This document shows, piece after piece, positions 1 through 5,522 of a stretch of 7,586 bases of DNA; the stretch's first letter is position 1; the number at the start of each line of letters is the position of its first letter. The DNA comes from Alphaproteobacteria bacterium (lineage in GTDB: Bacteria > Pseudomonadota > Alphaproteobacteria > SMXP01): NCBI GenBank assembly GCA_021774995.1, contig JAJFIM010000346.1, positions 1-7,586 of the forward strand, given 5' to 3'. Under the pieces are notes generated by a model. It was not told the DNA's origin, ran no database searches, and saw nothing but the letters and a program-made list of their open reading frames with translations. A program made the translations under genes and the position numbers.

Positions 1-347
1 TCATCCGGGAAGCCGATGGACTGGCGATCTCATCGCGCAATCAATACCTCTCTGTGAATGAGCGCGCCATCGCATCAAAGCTAAATATGATCCTGGCTGA
101 CGTCAGTGCGCGCATCGCCTCAGGCGAAGCGATTCCAGTGAGTCTTGAGAAGGGACGCGCGGCGATTCTCAAAGCAGGTTTTGACAAAGTGGATTATCTG
201 GAATTGAGAAACAGCGAAACGCTCGCCCCCATGACGGCGCTTGACGCCCCGGCGCACCTTCTGGCCGCCGCATGGGTCGGCAATACACGGCTGATCGATA
301 ACCGGCGCCTCACAGCATTTGCGACGTCACCCAGCTTGACCGGGTGA
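1..347 (+). CDS. panC: Pantothenate synthetase (pantoate--beta-alanine ligase), C-terminal part
   Basis: PanC joins pantoate and beta-alanine using ATP, through a pantoyl-adenylate intermediate, to make pantothenate, the CoA precursor, in the cytoplasm. The open frame runs into the window start, so only about 114 C-terminal residues are visible, with the first complete codon at position 3. The stretch READGLAISSRNQYLS is the family's ATP-binding segment (DGLA-SSRN). Further on, a VDYLELRNSETL-like strand and the closing AAWVGNTRLIDN match the usual C-terminal domain of PanC. The GTG at 54 lies inside this conserved block and is not the start. The gene converges with the minus-strand gene ending at 399, leaving 51 nt in which I see no convincing terminator. 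The panB partner often found next to panC would lie outside the window. The family call is secure from the motifs; the true start is not visible. Confidence 0.95.
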   Translation, partial: IREADGLAISSRNQYLSVNERAIASKLNMILADVSARIASGEAIPVSLEKGRAAILKAGFDKVDYLELRNSETLAPMTALDAPAHLLAAAWVGNTRLIDNRRLTAFATSPSLTG

Positions 348-398
348 TTCCAGGTATTACAGGGTGACAGGGAAGACGTCGGTGAGCCCAAAAACCCA

Positions 399-1190
399 TC
401 ACCGGATTTCAACCGGAAAGCTCTCTAAAAGACCGCTGGGGCCGCGCCGCGTTAGTCCCTGAACTTCACTAAAACCCGCAGTGCCTCCTTTGAGTTTTGT
501 TGACACGAGCACGAGCATGTCTTCGTAGCCGTCGCCATTGAAATCCGCACGCGCCAATTCGCTGATTGAGATATCACTCGTTTTGGTGCTCAAGCTAAGA
601 TGTCCAGGCATCGCTTGCTTGATCACGCACTCTCCCGCCGCCACCAGATCTGCAACGCTTCTACCTTTAACCATGCGGCCCGGCGGCGCTTCGGCAATAG
701 AATACCTTGTTTCATTTAACTCCGGCAAAAGACCTGACGGCAGCAGATCCAAATCAGTGAGACCCTTCTTACCATCGACAAATGAAGATCTGGAAGTGCG
801 CGCCCGCGCCAATGCGGTGAGCAGCCCGCACCGGGCGGAAAAAACACTCTCCCGATCCATATCTCTTTGCGAAAGAGAATACCAACCTTGTTTGACTTTT
901 TTAACATAGTCAGCGCACGTCTCAATAGGAGTTTTGCTCGTTATGCTGTTGGGCGGCGTCATTTTTAACGGAACGGGGCTCCCGGTTCTTTGCAACACCG
1001 GTGCGTTCAACATGGAGCGAATATTTGACCCGTTCAAACACGATCCAGCGGACACATTGAGCAATGTGATATTCGCGGAAAAACAGATTTCATTGGGCTC
1101 GCCCGCATCCAGTTGTTTATTGAGAAGAAAAACGCCGAGCCCCAACACCCCCACGCCGATCATGGCCAATCGCAAATGAAAAGAGCTCAT
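399..1190 (-). CDS. Uncharacterised membrane-anchored/exported protein with a calcium-loop-like motif
   Basis: Not recognised as a named family. From the ATG at 1190 it has 263 residues. Residues about 6-24 form one hydrophobic segment (LAMIGVGVLGLGVFLL), preceded by a single Arg, so the protein is probably exported or anchored by a signal anchor; I see no clear signal peptidase site or lipobox. Five cysteines (about 36, 51, 92, 121, 188) follow it, compatible with disulfides in the periplasm. Near the C-terminus, ARADFNGDGYEDMLVLV (about 213-229) carries D-x-N-x-D-G-x-x-D, the calcium loop seen in FG-GAP/VCBS-type repeats, but only one copy is present. The ATG at 1190 is chosen because AGGGGG lies 5 nt before it; a TTG at 1217 in the same frame has no such site. 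It is the last gene of the cluster, 39 nt after the DUF1489 gene. Real-gene confidence is good; function is unknown. Confidence 0.7.
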   Translation of the reverse strand: MSSFHLRLAMIGVGVLGLGVFLLNKQLDAGEPNEICFSANITLLNVSAGSCLNGSNIRSMLNAPVLQRTGSPVPLKMTPPNSITSKTPIETCADYVKKVKQGWYSLSQRDMDRESVFSARCGLLTALARARTSRSSFVDGKKGLTDLDLLPSGLLPELNETRYSIAEAPPGRMVKGRSVADLVAAGECVIKQAMPGHLSLSTKTSDISISELARADFNGDGYEDMLVLVSTKLKGGTAGFSEVQGLTRRGPSGLLESFPVEIR

Positions 1191-1195
1191 AATGT

Positions 1196-1201
1196 CCCCC
1201 T
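1196..1201 (-). promoter_or_regulatory. Ribosome binding site of the exported hypothetical gene
   Basis: On the minus strand AGGGGG stands 5 nt before the ATG at 1190. It decides the start in favour of that ATG over the in-frame TTG at 1217. Confidence 0.55.
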
Positions 1202-1229
1202 CTTTGATATTCAGCAATGAGCGTATCTG

Positions 1230-1670
1230 TCAAATCAATCCCAATTCCATCAGTTCGGCGCGCATCTCTTCCGGCATGCCGTCTAGCCCGGCCCCAACAC
1301 CTGCGTCCAAATCGCGCGGCGCGTCCGCCGCCGCTAAATAGCGCCATCCCTGAAACGGCCGCCGCGGCGCCGGAGAGCACAAGATAAGCTCCGGGTCCAA
1401 CACGATGCCGCAACGCCTGACGCCATCGCCGCCGGTGACGGCGCGCAAATCAACAATCGATTGCCGGACCTGCACAAACCCTTTGATCACCCAATAGAGA
1501 GATCCGCCATCCAAAACCTCTTCACGGCGGCGCGGCGTCATGCGGGTGACATGCACGTTTTCCGGGCGCGCGCCCCGCGCCTCCATATCAGCGCGCCGCG
1601 CACTCTGCCACGCCATCAAATCACTGACTTCCTGCACGCCAACGCAAAGTTTGATGATGTGAACCGTCAT
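1230..1670 (-). CDS. DUF1489 family protein
   Basis: A 146-residue soluble protein without signal peptide or membrane segment. The N-terminal MTVHIIKLCVGV, the central LDGGSLYWVIKGFVQVRQ (about 53-70), and APRRPFQGWRYL...DAPRDL (about 101-121) are the conserved blocks I know from DUF1489, a family found mainly in Alphaproteobacteria with no established function. The length matches the family's usual 140-150 residues, so the gene looks complete. Its ATG lies 7 nt after the stop of the upstream crotonase gene and I see no good Shine-Dalgarno sequence, which suggests translational coupling within one operon. The exported hypothetical gene follows after 39 nt. A role related to acyl-CoA metabolism could be guessed from the coupling, but nothing in the protein shows one. 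Codon use is GC-rich like its neighbours, with no sign of transfer. Confidence 0.85.
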   Translation of the reverse strand: MTVHIIKLCVGVQEVSDLMAWQSARRADMEARGARPENVHVTRMTPRRREEVLDGGSLYWVIKGFVQVRQSIVDLRAVTGGDGVRRCGIVLDPELILCSPAPRRPFQGWRYLAAADAPRDLDAGVGAGLDGMPEEMRAELMELGLI

Positions 1671-1677
1671 GAAATTG

Positions 1678-2469
1678 CTAAATTGACCACTTAGCTTTTC
1701 GTTTGTTCAAAAATGCGTCAAGTCCCTCGATTGCTTCCGGCGTGGCGCGTTGATCGGCAATGCGCCGGGCCGTCTCCTCCATCAATGCATGATCAATGGC
1801 GCAGCCCGCAACAGCGGCAATGAGATCTTTAGCTCCGGCAATAGCGGCCGGGCCATTTTCAAGAATCTTTTGCACCAAATATTCACTTTGCTCCGCCAGT
1901 TCATTTTTGTCGTTCACGACATGATGCACAAGGCCCATTTGCAACGCCTGTCCCGCATCGAAGGTTTCCCCGGTAAGAAAATAGCGCCGCGCCGCGCGCT
2001 CACCGATTGCCTTGAGTACATAAGGCGAGATTGTAGACGGGGTTAGCCCCAGGCTGACTTCTGAAAAAGCAAAAGTCGCCGCGCGGCACGCCACCGCCAT
2101 ATCGCAGGCTGCAATCATGCCAACGCCGCCGCCGCGCGCCGCGCCATCGACCAGAGCGATGGTGGGCTGCGGCAATGTATAAAGTTGATGCAGCATATGC
2201 GCCAAAGCGCGCGCATCAACCAAATTGTCTTGATAGGTGTAATCGGCCGCGGCCCGCATCCACTTGATGTCTGCTCCAGCTGAAAAACTCTTGCCCGCCC
2301 CCTCGATCAACACAGCCCGCACGCCATCGGCTTTACTCAGATCCAGAAAAATAGCGCTGAGCTGTTCGATCACTTCCGCATTGAGCGCATTGTGAACCTC
2401 GGGCCGGTTGAGGGTCACCACCGCTATTCCGGCCCTGGTAAGATCAAGCATCACCATCTTGTCAGACAT
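1678..2469 (-). CDS. liuC: Enoyl-CoA hydratase/isomerase family protein, LiuC-type (3-methylglutaconyl-CoA hydratase-like)
   Basis: Crotonase-fold acyl-CoA enzyme of 263 residues, the usual family size. Seen: NRPEVHNALN near residue 21, the oxyanion-hole segment FSAGADIKWM (about 62-71), GAARGGGVGMIAACD (about 109-123), and FSEVSLGLTPSTISPYV followed by AIGERAARRY. The last block, with TISPYV and ERAARR, is characteristic of LiuC/AtuE-type hydratases of leucine and acyclic terpene breakdown, which hydrate 3-methylglutaconyl-CoA or isohexenyl-glutaconyl-CoA. One catalytic Glu of classic crotonases is kept (SEV, about 137); the other position, in GGGVG, is Gly, as I recall for LiuC proteins. 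The start is taken at the second ATG, because AGGAG ends 6 nt before it and abuts the first ATG at 2475. It is the first gene of a cluster with DUF1489. No other liu genes are visible here, so the exact substrate is inferred; paralogues with other substrates exist. Confidence 0.82.
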   Translation of the reverse strand: MSDKMVMLDLTRAGIAVVTLNRPEVHNALNAEVIEQLSAIFLDLSKADGVRAVLIEGAGKSFSAGADIKWMRAAADYTYQDNLVDARALAHMLHQLYTLPQPTIALVDGAARGGGVGMIAACDMAVACRAATFAFSEVSLGLTPSTISPYVLKAIGERAARRYFLTGETFDAGQALQMGLVHHVVNDKNELAEQSEYLVQKILENGPAAIAGAKDLIAAVAGCAIDHALMEETARRIADQRATPEAIEGLDAFLNKRKAKWSI

Positions 2470-2475
2470 TTTCAT

Positions 2476-2480
2476 CTCCT
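2476..2480 (-). promoter_or_regulatory. Ribosome binding site deciding the liuC start
   Basis: AGGAG on the minus strand touches the ATG at 2475 directly but is 6 nt from the in-frame ATG at 2469. This spacing favours the second ATG (protein beginning MSDKMV) as the real start. Confidence 0.65.
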
Positions 2481-2500
2481 GCTTGCCTTGGATCTTTTAT

Positions 2501-2523
2501 GCGAAGGACCCACGCCTCTTCGC
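2501..2523. repeat. Inverted repeat in the liuC leader region
   Basis: GCGAAG (2501-2506) and CTTCGC (2518-2523) form a perfect 6-bp dyad with an 11-nt spacer, about 30-55 nt upstream of the liuC start. No T-run follows on the minus strand, so it is not a terminator for that direction. It could be an operator or an mRNA leader hairpin, or chance. Confidence 0.3.
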
Positions 2524-2667
2524 GATACTTTTAGAACACTGATACCAGAAAAACGTAACGGGCAACCCCCGAATCTCTTCTTGGATCTTACAGGCGTCGA
2601 TCTGGCTATAGTTCTTTTTCCAGGACCGCCGCCCGCTACATCAACACACCTCAGATAATGGAGTTCT

Positions 2668-2696
2668 TTGACAGTCACCTAGGTTAACCATATTTA
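2668..2696 (+). promoter_or_regulatory. Candidate distal promoter of the CBS-like membrane protein gene
   Basis: A perfect TTGACA (2668-2673) is followed after exactly 17 nt by TATTTA (2691-2696). The -35 is full consensus; the -10 matches only in its TAT. Transcription would begin near 2703, giving a leader of about 135 nt. The spacer contains the CtrA-like half-site. Confidence 0.35.
2684..2691 (+). promoter_or_regulatory. CtrA-like half-site TTAACCAT
   Basis: TTAACCAT is the known half-site form of the CtrA recognition sequence in Alphaproteobacteria (full form TTAA-N7-TTAA). The second half here is degraded: TTAG at 2694-2697 after 6 nt. It touches the -10 element of the distal candidate promoter. 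A GANTC site lies 65 nt downstream. Binding is inferred from the motif alone. Confidence 0.35.
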
Positions 2697-2755
2697 GCAA
2701 TACATTTCAATAGATTACAGATGTTTCTTTAGATTGTAGTTGGTCAAAACAACGC

Positions 2756-2760
2756 GACTC
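2756..2760. promoter_or_regulatory. GANTC (CcrM methylation) site near the proximal promoter
   Basis: GACTC lies 5 nt before the -35 element of the proximal candidate promoter. In many Alphaproteobacteria CcrM methylates GANTC and methylation state can tune cell-cycle promoters. GANTC is a short motif and occurs elsewhere in the window (for example inside the tRNA and at 5821-5825), so this is weak on its own. Confidence 0.25.
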
Positions 2761-2765
2761 ATGCT

Positions 2766-2794
2766 TTGACGCCAACCTCCTGGCGTATTAACTT
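2766..2794 (+). promoter_or_regulatory. Candidate proximal promoter of the CBS-like membrane protein gene
   Basis: TTGACG (2766-2771) and TAACTT (2789-2794) are separated by 17 nt. The -35 matches 5 of 6 consensus bases, the -10 only 3 of 6 (T1, A2, T6). The start point would be near 2801, giving a leader of about 37 nt, a better distance than the distal pair. A dyad fills the spacer. Confidence 0.4.
2769..2786. repeat. Operator-like inverted repeat in the promoter spacer
   Basis: ACGCCA (2769-2774) and TGGCGT (2781-2786) form a perfect 6-bp dyad with a 6-nt spacer. It sits between the -35 and -10 of the proximal candidate promoter, the classic place for a repressor or MerR-like site. No regulator gene is visible nearby. 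Confidence 0.35.
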
Positions 2795-2837
2795 ACGAAA
2801 ATGAGCGTGGGCGAGATTTCAGGGACAATGATGGGCA

Positions 2838-3869
2838 ATGGATAGTTGGATCAGATCATTTTTTGCCGGTCTGTTCCTGGCCGCCTTGGCGATTGGGGCG
2901 CTCATGGCGTTCCATACTTTCAGCCCCTATTTCGAACCTTTGTTGCGCGAGTACACCGGCATGAGCGACACATCGCTCATTGGGGTGATCCTGCTGACGT
3001 TTCTGGTTGGTTTTTCTTTGGCCCACCGCCGGGAACCCGAACAGATTGAAAGCGCCGCTTTTATGCGCCGCGGCATTTTCTCAACCCCCAATAAGCGGGT
3101 CGCGCCGTCGATCAATCAAGACGACGTTGAACAGATTGATTTGGTTCAGGAAGCCTATATTGCCTATCTTCAGGATCGCATCTCCAATCTGAATGAAGAG
3201 CAGCCTATTATTCTGAAAATAAAACTTCATCCGCCGTCGAAAGTTGATTTTCATTTCCTCGGCCGCACTTTACCCCTGCAACGCGACGTCATGCTTTATT
3301 ATTTAGAAAACCTAAAGCGCTTTCCGAATTTTAAATATGTTGTTTTTGTCGACTGGTTCAATCGATTTTTATTTTTCACAAACGCCAATGATTTTCGCAA
3401 AGAAATTGAGCCTATCAGCGGCACTCATATCATCGATCTGTTGAATGGCAACCGGGTGAGAGAGCTGAGCGATCTGCCTTTGTTTAACGCCAATTTCGTT
3501 CTCAATCACTATTCCAATTTAAAAACGCTCAAACTCATGGCCCGCGAAGAAGTCAGCGACATCATGGTGGTCGCGCACACATGGGGCCGCCGGGTGATCG
3601 GCGTCGTCGAATTAAATAAATTGCTGGGTCATTTGCTGGCGCCGAAGAAAGCCAAAGGGCGGCATCGGTTTCCTCATCAGGGACCGGACCAAAAAGGCGG
3701 CGGTCTCGATAATGATTTGATTGATGACTTATCCCCTCATGGGTCCCCTTTGGATGACGGCGAAGACGACATTGCCGCGCCGCGCGCGCTGAAGAGACCC
3801 GATGAGCGCCAAGAGCCGACTTTCACGGACCCGGCGCATAGCAAAGATGATCCAGAAACGCTCCACTGA
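2838..3869 (+). CDS. Uncharacterised membrane protein with a CBS-like cytoplasmic region
   Basis: Not recognised as a named family. It has 343 residues. Two hydrophobic segments (about 7-26 and 45-62) suggest a short membrane hairpin with the rest in the cytoplasm; the RR after segment two supports this. Residues 150-190 contain a strand-turn-strand pattern (KYVVFVDWFNRFLFF...ANDF), and 200-266 contain LSDLPLF, then SNLKTLKLMAREEVSDIMVV and WGRRVIGVVELNKLL. This is the layout of a degenerate CBS pair (Bateman module), which usually binds adenosyl ligands or Mg2+. The tail (about 268-343) is polar, acidic and probably disordered. The ATG at 2838 is used because an in-frame TGA at 2829 leaves no earlier start; AGGGA lies a rather long 12 nt before it. 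The gene faces mgtE with 25 nt between stop codons. The CBS assignment is by eye and moderate; a sensor role is inference. Confidence 0.75.
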   Translation: MDSWIRSFFAGLFLAALAIGALMAFHTFSPYFEPLLREYTGMSDTSLIGVILLTFLVGFSLAHRREPEQIESAAFMRRGIFSTPNKRVAPSINQDDVEQIDLVQEAYIAYLQDRISNLNEEQPIILKIKLHPPSKVDFHFLGRTLPLQRDVMLYYLENLKRFPNFKYVVFVDWFNRFLFFTNANDFRKEIEPISGTHIIDLLNGNRVRELSDLPLFNANFVLNHYSNLKTLKLMAREEVSDIMVVAHTWGRRVIGVVELNKLLGHLLAPKKAKGRHRFPHQGPDQKGGGLDNDLIDDLSPHGSPLDDGEDDIAAPRALKRPDERQEPTFTDPAHSKDDPETLH

Positions 3870-3894
3870 GCGGGATAAGTCGCCGCCGAGGCAC

Positions 3895-5328
3895 TTAACC
3901 CAGCGCCAGAGCTCCCAGGGATAAAAATACGGCAAATCCAATCAGATCCGTCACCGTGGTGACAAACACCGGAGAGGCCAGAGCCGGGTCGGAGCCAAAG
4001 CGCTGAATTCCCAAGGGCACCAAAATGCCCGCCGCACCGGCGCACAACAGATTGATCAGCATCGCCCCCGCCAGCACCGCGCCGATGATCGCGCTTTGAA
4101 ACCACAGACCCCCGATCAGCCCCATCACCAGGGCAAACAGAATGCCGTTGAGCCCGCCCACAAGAACTTCGCGCACAATGATCCGCATGGCGTTGGAAGG
4201 CGTGAGATCGCGCATGGCCATGGCGCGTATCGCCACCGTCAGAGTTTGCGTTCCAGCATTGCCCCCCATCGAGGCGACGATGGGCATGAGAATGGCCAGC
4301 GCCACAAAGCGCTCCAGCGTAGCGTCGAAAAACGCAATCACGATTGACGCAAGAATGGCCGTCGCCAGGTTAATCAACAGCCAGGAAAAGCGGCGTTTCG
4401 TTGTGGTGAGAACGCCATCCGACAATCCTTCATCCTTCACGCCGCCTAAAGCCAGCATATCTTCTGTGTCTTCTTCTTTAATTACGTCAACGATGTCATC
4501 AATCGTGACCATACCGACAAGGCGCTGATCCTCATTCACCACGGCGGCCGAGAGCAAGTGATACTGGTTGAATAAATAAGCCAATTGCTCTTGATCAAGC
4601 GCGGCGCGGATCAGGTGAATCTCAGTGTCCATGAGTTCAGAAATGGGAACCATGCGCTGGGCCTGCATCAGCCGGCTGATTGGGATAGAACCGATGGGAT
4701 GAAAGCTTTCATCCACAACATAAATTTCAAAGAATTGATCCGGCAGGCCTTCGGTTTCGCGCATGTGGTCGATGACCTGGCCCACCGTCCAGAAAGGCGG
4801 AACCGTCATCACCTCGCGCTGCATCAAGCGACCCGCGCTCTCCTCGCCATAGCTCAGCGCCTGCTCAACCGCCGCCCTGTCAATCTGCGGCACTTGTTCC
4901 AGAACGGATTTGCGTTCTTCATGCGGCATGTCCTCCACAAGATGAACGGCGTCGTCGCTCTCCATCGCCTGAACAGCCGCGGCGATGACGCTGTGCTCCA
5001 ATTGCTTTAGAACGTCATCGCGAACATCGGCGTCCAGTTCGGTCAACACATCTGGATCAAGAGTGTTGCCTAAAAGCCGTATCAGTTGACGCCGCTCGGA
5101 GCCGCTCACCAAGCCCAGCAGGTCGGCAAGATCGGCGGCGTGCAGCGGCAAGAGAAGACGCCGCGCTTTTTCGCCGTCACCCTGCTCAAGCGCATCAATG
5201 ACGCTGCGCACGAATGATGGATTCAGCGCATAATCTTCATCCAACACAGGATGATCTACACCGGCTTCGCTTGGCTGCAGAGAGGGCGTGGAGGAGTCGG
5301 CGCTCAAGCTTTCCCGATCGTCGCTCAT
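3895..5328 (-). CDS. mgtE: Magnesium transporter/channel MgtE
   Basis: MgtE is an inner-membrane Mg2+ channel that closes when its cytoplasmic domains bind Mg2+. All parts of the family are visible in 477 residues, slightly above the usual 450 because of a polar N-terminal extension (about 1-30). Residues about 35-160 are the helical N domain with repeated D/E-rich turns (DLADLL, LTELDADVRDDVL, ESDDAVHLVEDM). Residues about 170-290 are the CBS pair (MTVPPFWTVGQVIDHM...GSIPISRLM and LVGMVTIDDIVDVI). About 315-477 form five membrane helices with PIVASMGGNAGTQTL (349-363), the pore signature, and a closing TVTDLIGFAVFLSLG whose Asp (about 461) corresponds to the conserved pore-side acid. The ATG has a perfect AGGAGG 8 nt upstream. 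The gene starts 83 nt after the tRNA-Leu on the same strand and is followed by a convergent gene that also looks CBS-like. No truncation or missing key motif. Confidence 0.96.
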   Translation of the reverse strand: MSDDRESLSADSSTPSLQPSEAGVDHPVLDEDYALNPSFVRSVIDALEQGDGEKARRLLLPLHAADLADLLGLVSGSERRQLIRLLGNTLDPDVLTELDADVRDDVLKQLEHSVIAAAVQAMESDDAVHLVEDMPHEERKSVLEQVPQIDRAAVEQALSYGEESAGRLMQREVMTVPPFWTVGQVIDHMRETEGLPDQFFEIYVVDESFHPIGSIPISRLMQAQRMVPISELMDTEIHLIRAALDQEQLAYLFNQYHLLSAAVVNEDQRLVGMVTIDDIVDVIKEEDTEDMLALGGVKDEGLSDGVLTTTKRRFSWLLINLATAILASIVIAFFDATLERFVALAILMPIVASMGGNAGTQTLTVAIRAMAMRDLTPSNAMRIIVREVLVGGLNGILFALVMGLIGGLWFQSAIIGAVLAGAMLINLLCAGAAGILVPLGIQRFGSDPALASPVFVTTVTDLIGFAVFLSLGALALG

Positions 5329-5336
5329 GTCTGGCG

Positions 5337-5342
5337 CCTCCT
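5337..5342 (-). promoter_or_regulatory. Ribosome binding site of mgtE
   Basis: A perfect AGGAGG lies 8 nt before the ATG at 5328, the strongest such site in the window. It fixes the start and suggests efficient translation. Confidence 0.7.
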
Positions 5343-5362
5343 AGACTTAACGAAAATCCGGT

Positions 5363-5368
5363 ACTATA
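5363..5368 (-). promoter_or_regulatory. Candidate -10 element of an mgtE promoter
   Basis: TATAGT on the minus strand matches the -10 consensus in 5 of 6 bases. It would give a start point near 5356 and a leader of roughly 28 nt, too short for an M-box. No good -35 is seen at 16-18 nt; TTGTTA is at 21 nt. Read-through from the tRNA gene is the alternative. Confidence 0.3.
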
Positions 5369-5411
5369 TGCCACCACCCTCATTCATAATAACAAGAGGA
5401 GGCAAAAGATA

Positions 5412-5498
5412 TGGTGCGGTCGAGAAGACTCGAACTTCCACGGGTTTTACCCCACAGCGACCTCAACGCTGCGCGTCTACCAATTCCGCCACGACCGC
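5412..5498 (-). tRNA. tRNA-Leu (anticodon GAG)
   Basis: An 87-nt class II tRNA that reads leucine codons CUC and CUU. The acceptor stem is GCGGTCG paired with CGACCGC, followed by discriminator A and an encoded CCA (5412-5414). The D arm has GCG/CGC around GAATTGGTAGA. The anticodon stem CAGCG/CGCTG closes the loop TTGAGGT, placing anticodon GAG at 5462-5464. The variable region is long, with a GGG-taaaa-CCC hairpin-like core, as expected for tRNA-Leu. The T arm has GGAAG/CTTCT (one G-T pair) around TTCGAGT. All stems pair, so it looks functional. It lies between the fliN-like gene and mgtE, all read on the same strand. Confidence 0.97.
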
Positions 5499-5499
5499 A

Positions 5500-5517
5500 C
5501 GTCTTTTGAGCAAGACG
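5500..5517. repeat. Perfect dyad directly upstream of tRNA-Leu
   Basis: CGTCTT (5500-5505) and AAGACG (5512-5517) pair perfectly around 6 nt, ending one base from the tRNA 5' end. On the minus strand GAGC-GTCTT-GCTC offers a second, overlapping hairpin. It may be a leader hairpin affecting RNase P processing, or chance. Confidence 0.3.
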
Positions 5518-5522
5518 CTCGC

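Larger units (their letters stand above)
2470..2837. other. Divergent intergenic region between liuC and the CBS-like membrane protein gene
   Basis: This 368-bp stretch separates two divergently read genes, so it should hold promoters for both. Short reading frames here (for example minus strand 2472-2678) give basic, low-complexity translations without recognisable motifs, and I do not believe them. The half near liuC holds a 6-bp inverted repeat (2501-2523) and two copies of CTTGGATCTT (2487-2496 and 2580-2589). The AT-richer half from about 2660 holds two promoter-like element pairs for the plus strand, a CtrA-like half-site, a GANTC methylation site and a dyad. I did not find a convincing -35/-10 pair for liuC on the minus strand; TACAAT near 2730-2735 is a lone -10-like hexamer. 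Confidence 0.6.

Noticed and set aside
348..398. A terminator between panC and the convergent gene
   Set aside because: Only short imperfect G/C pairings are present, with no T-run directly after a stable stem on either strand.
538..1179. Plus-strand frames of 123 and 81 codons opposite the exported hypothetical gene
   Set aside because: The minus-strand frame is longer, has a good ribosome site, a hydrophobic N-terminus and a calcium-loop motif. The opposite frames have none of these.
2472..2678. A 68-codon minus-strand reading frame upstream of liuC
   Set aside because: The translation is basic and irregular with no recognisable motif. It overlaps the liuC start and ribosome site, and the region looks like a promoter/leader.
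4096..5010. Long plus-strand reading frames (for example 4142-4528 and 4585-5010) opposite mgtE
   Set aside because: They are antisense shadows of a complete, well-conserved mgtE; their translations are rich in His/Arg and show no domain pattern.
5329..5411. M-box magnesium riboswitch before mgtE
   Set aside because: The gap to the tRNA is too short for the usual M-box (about 160 nt) and shows no matching helices.
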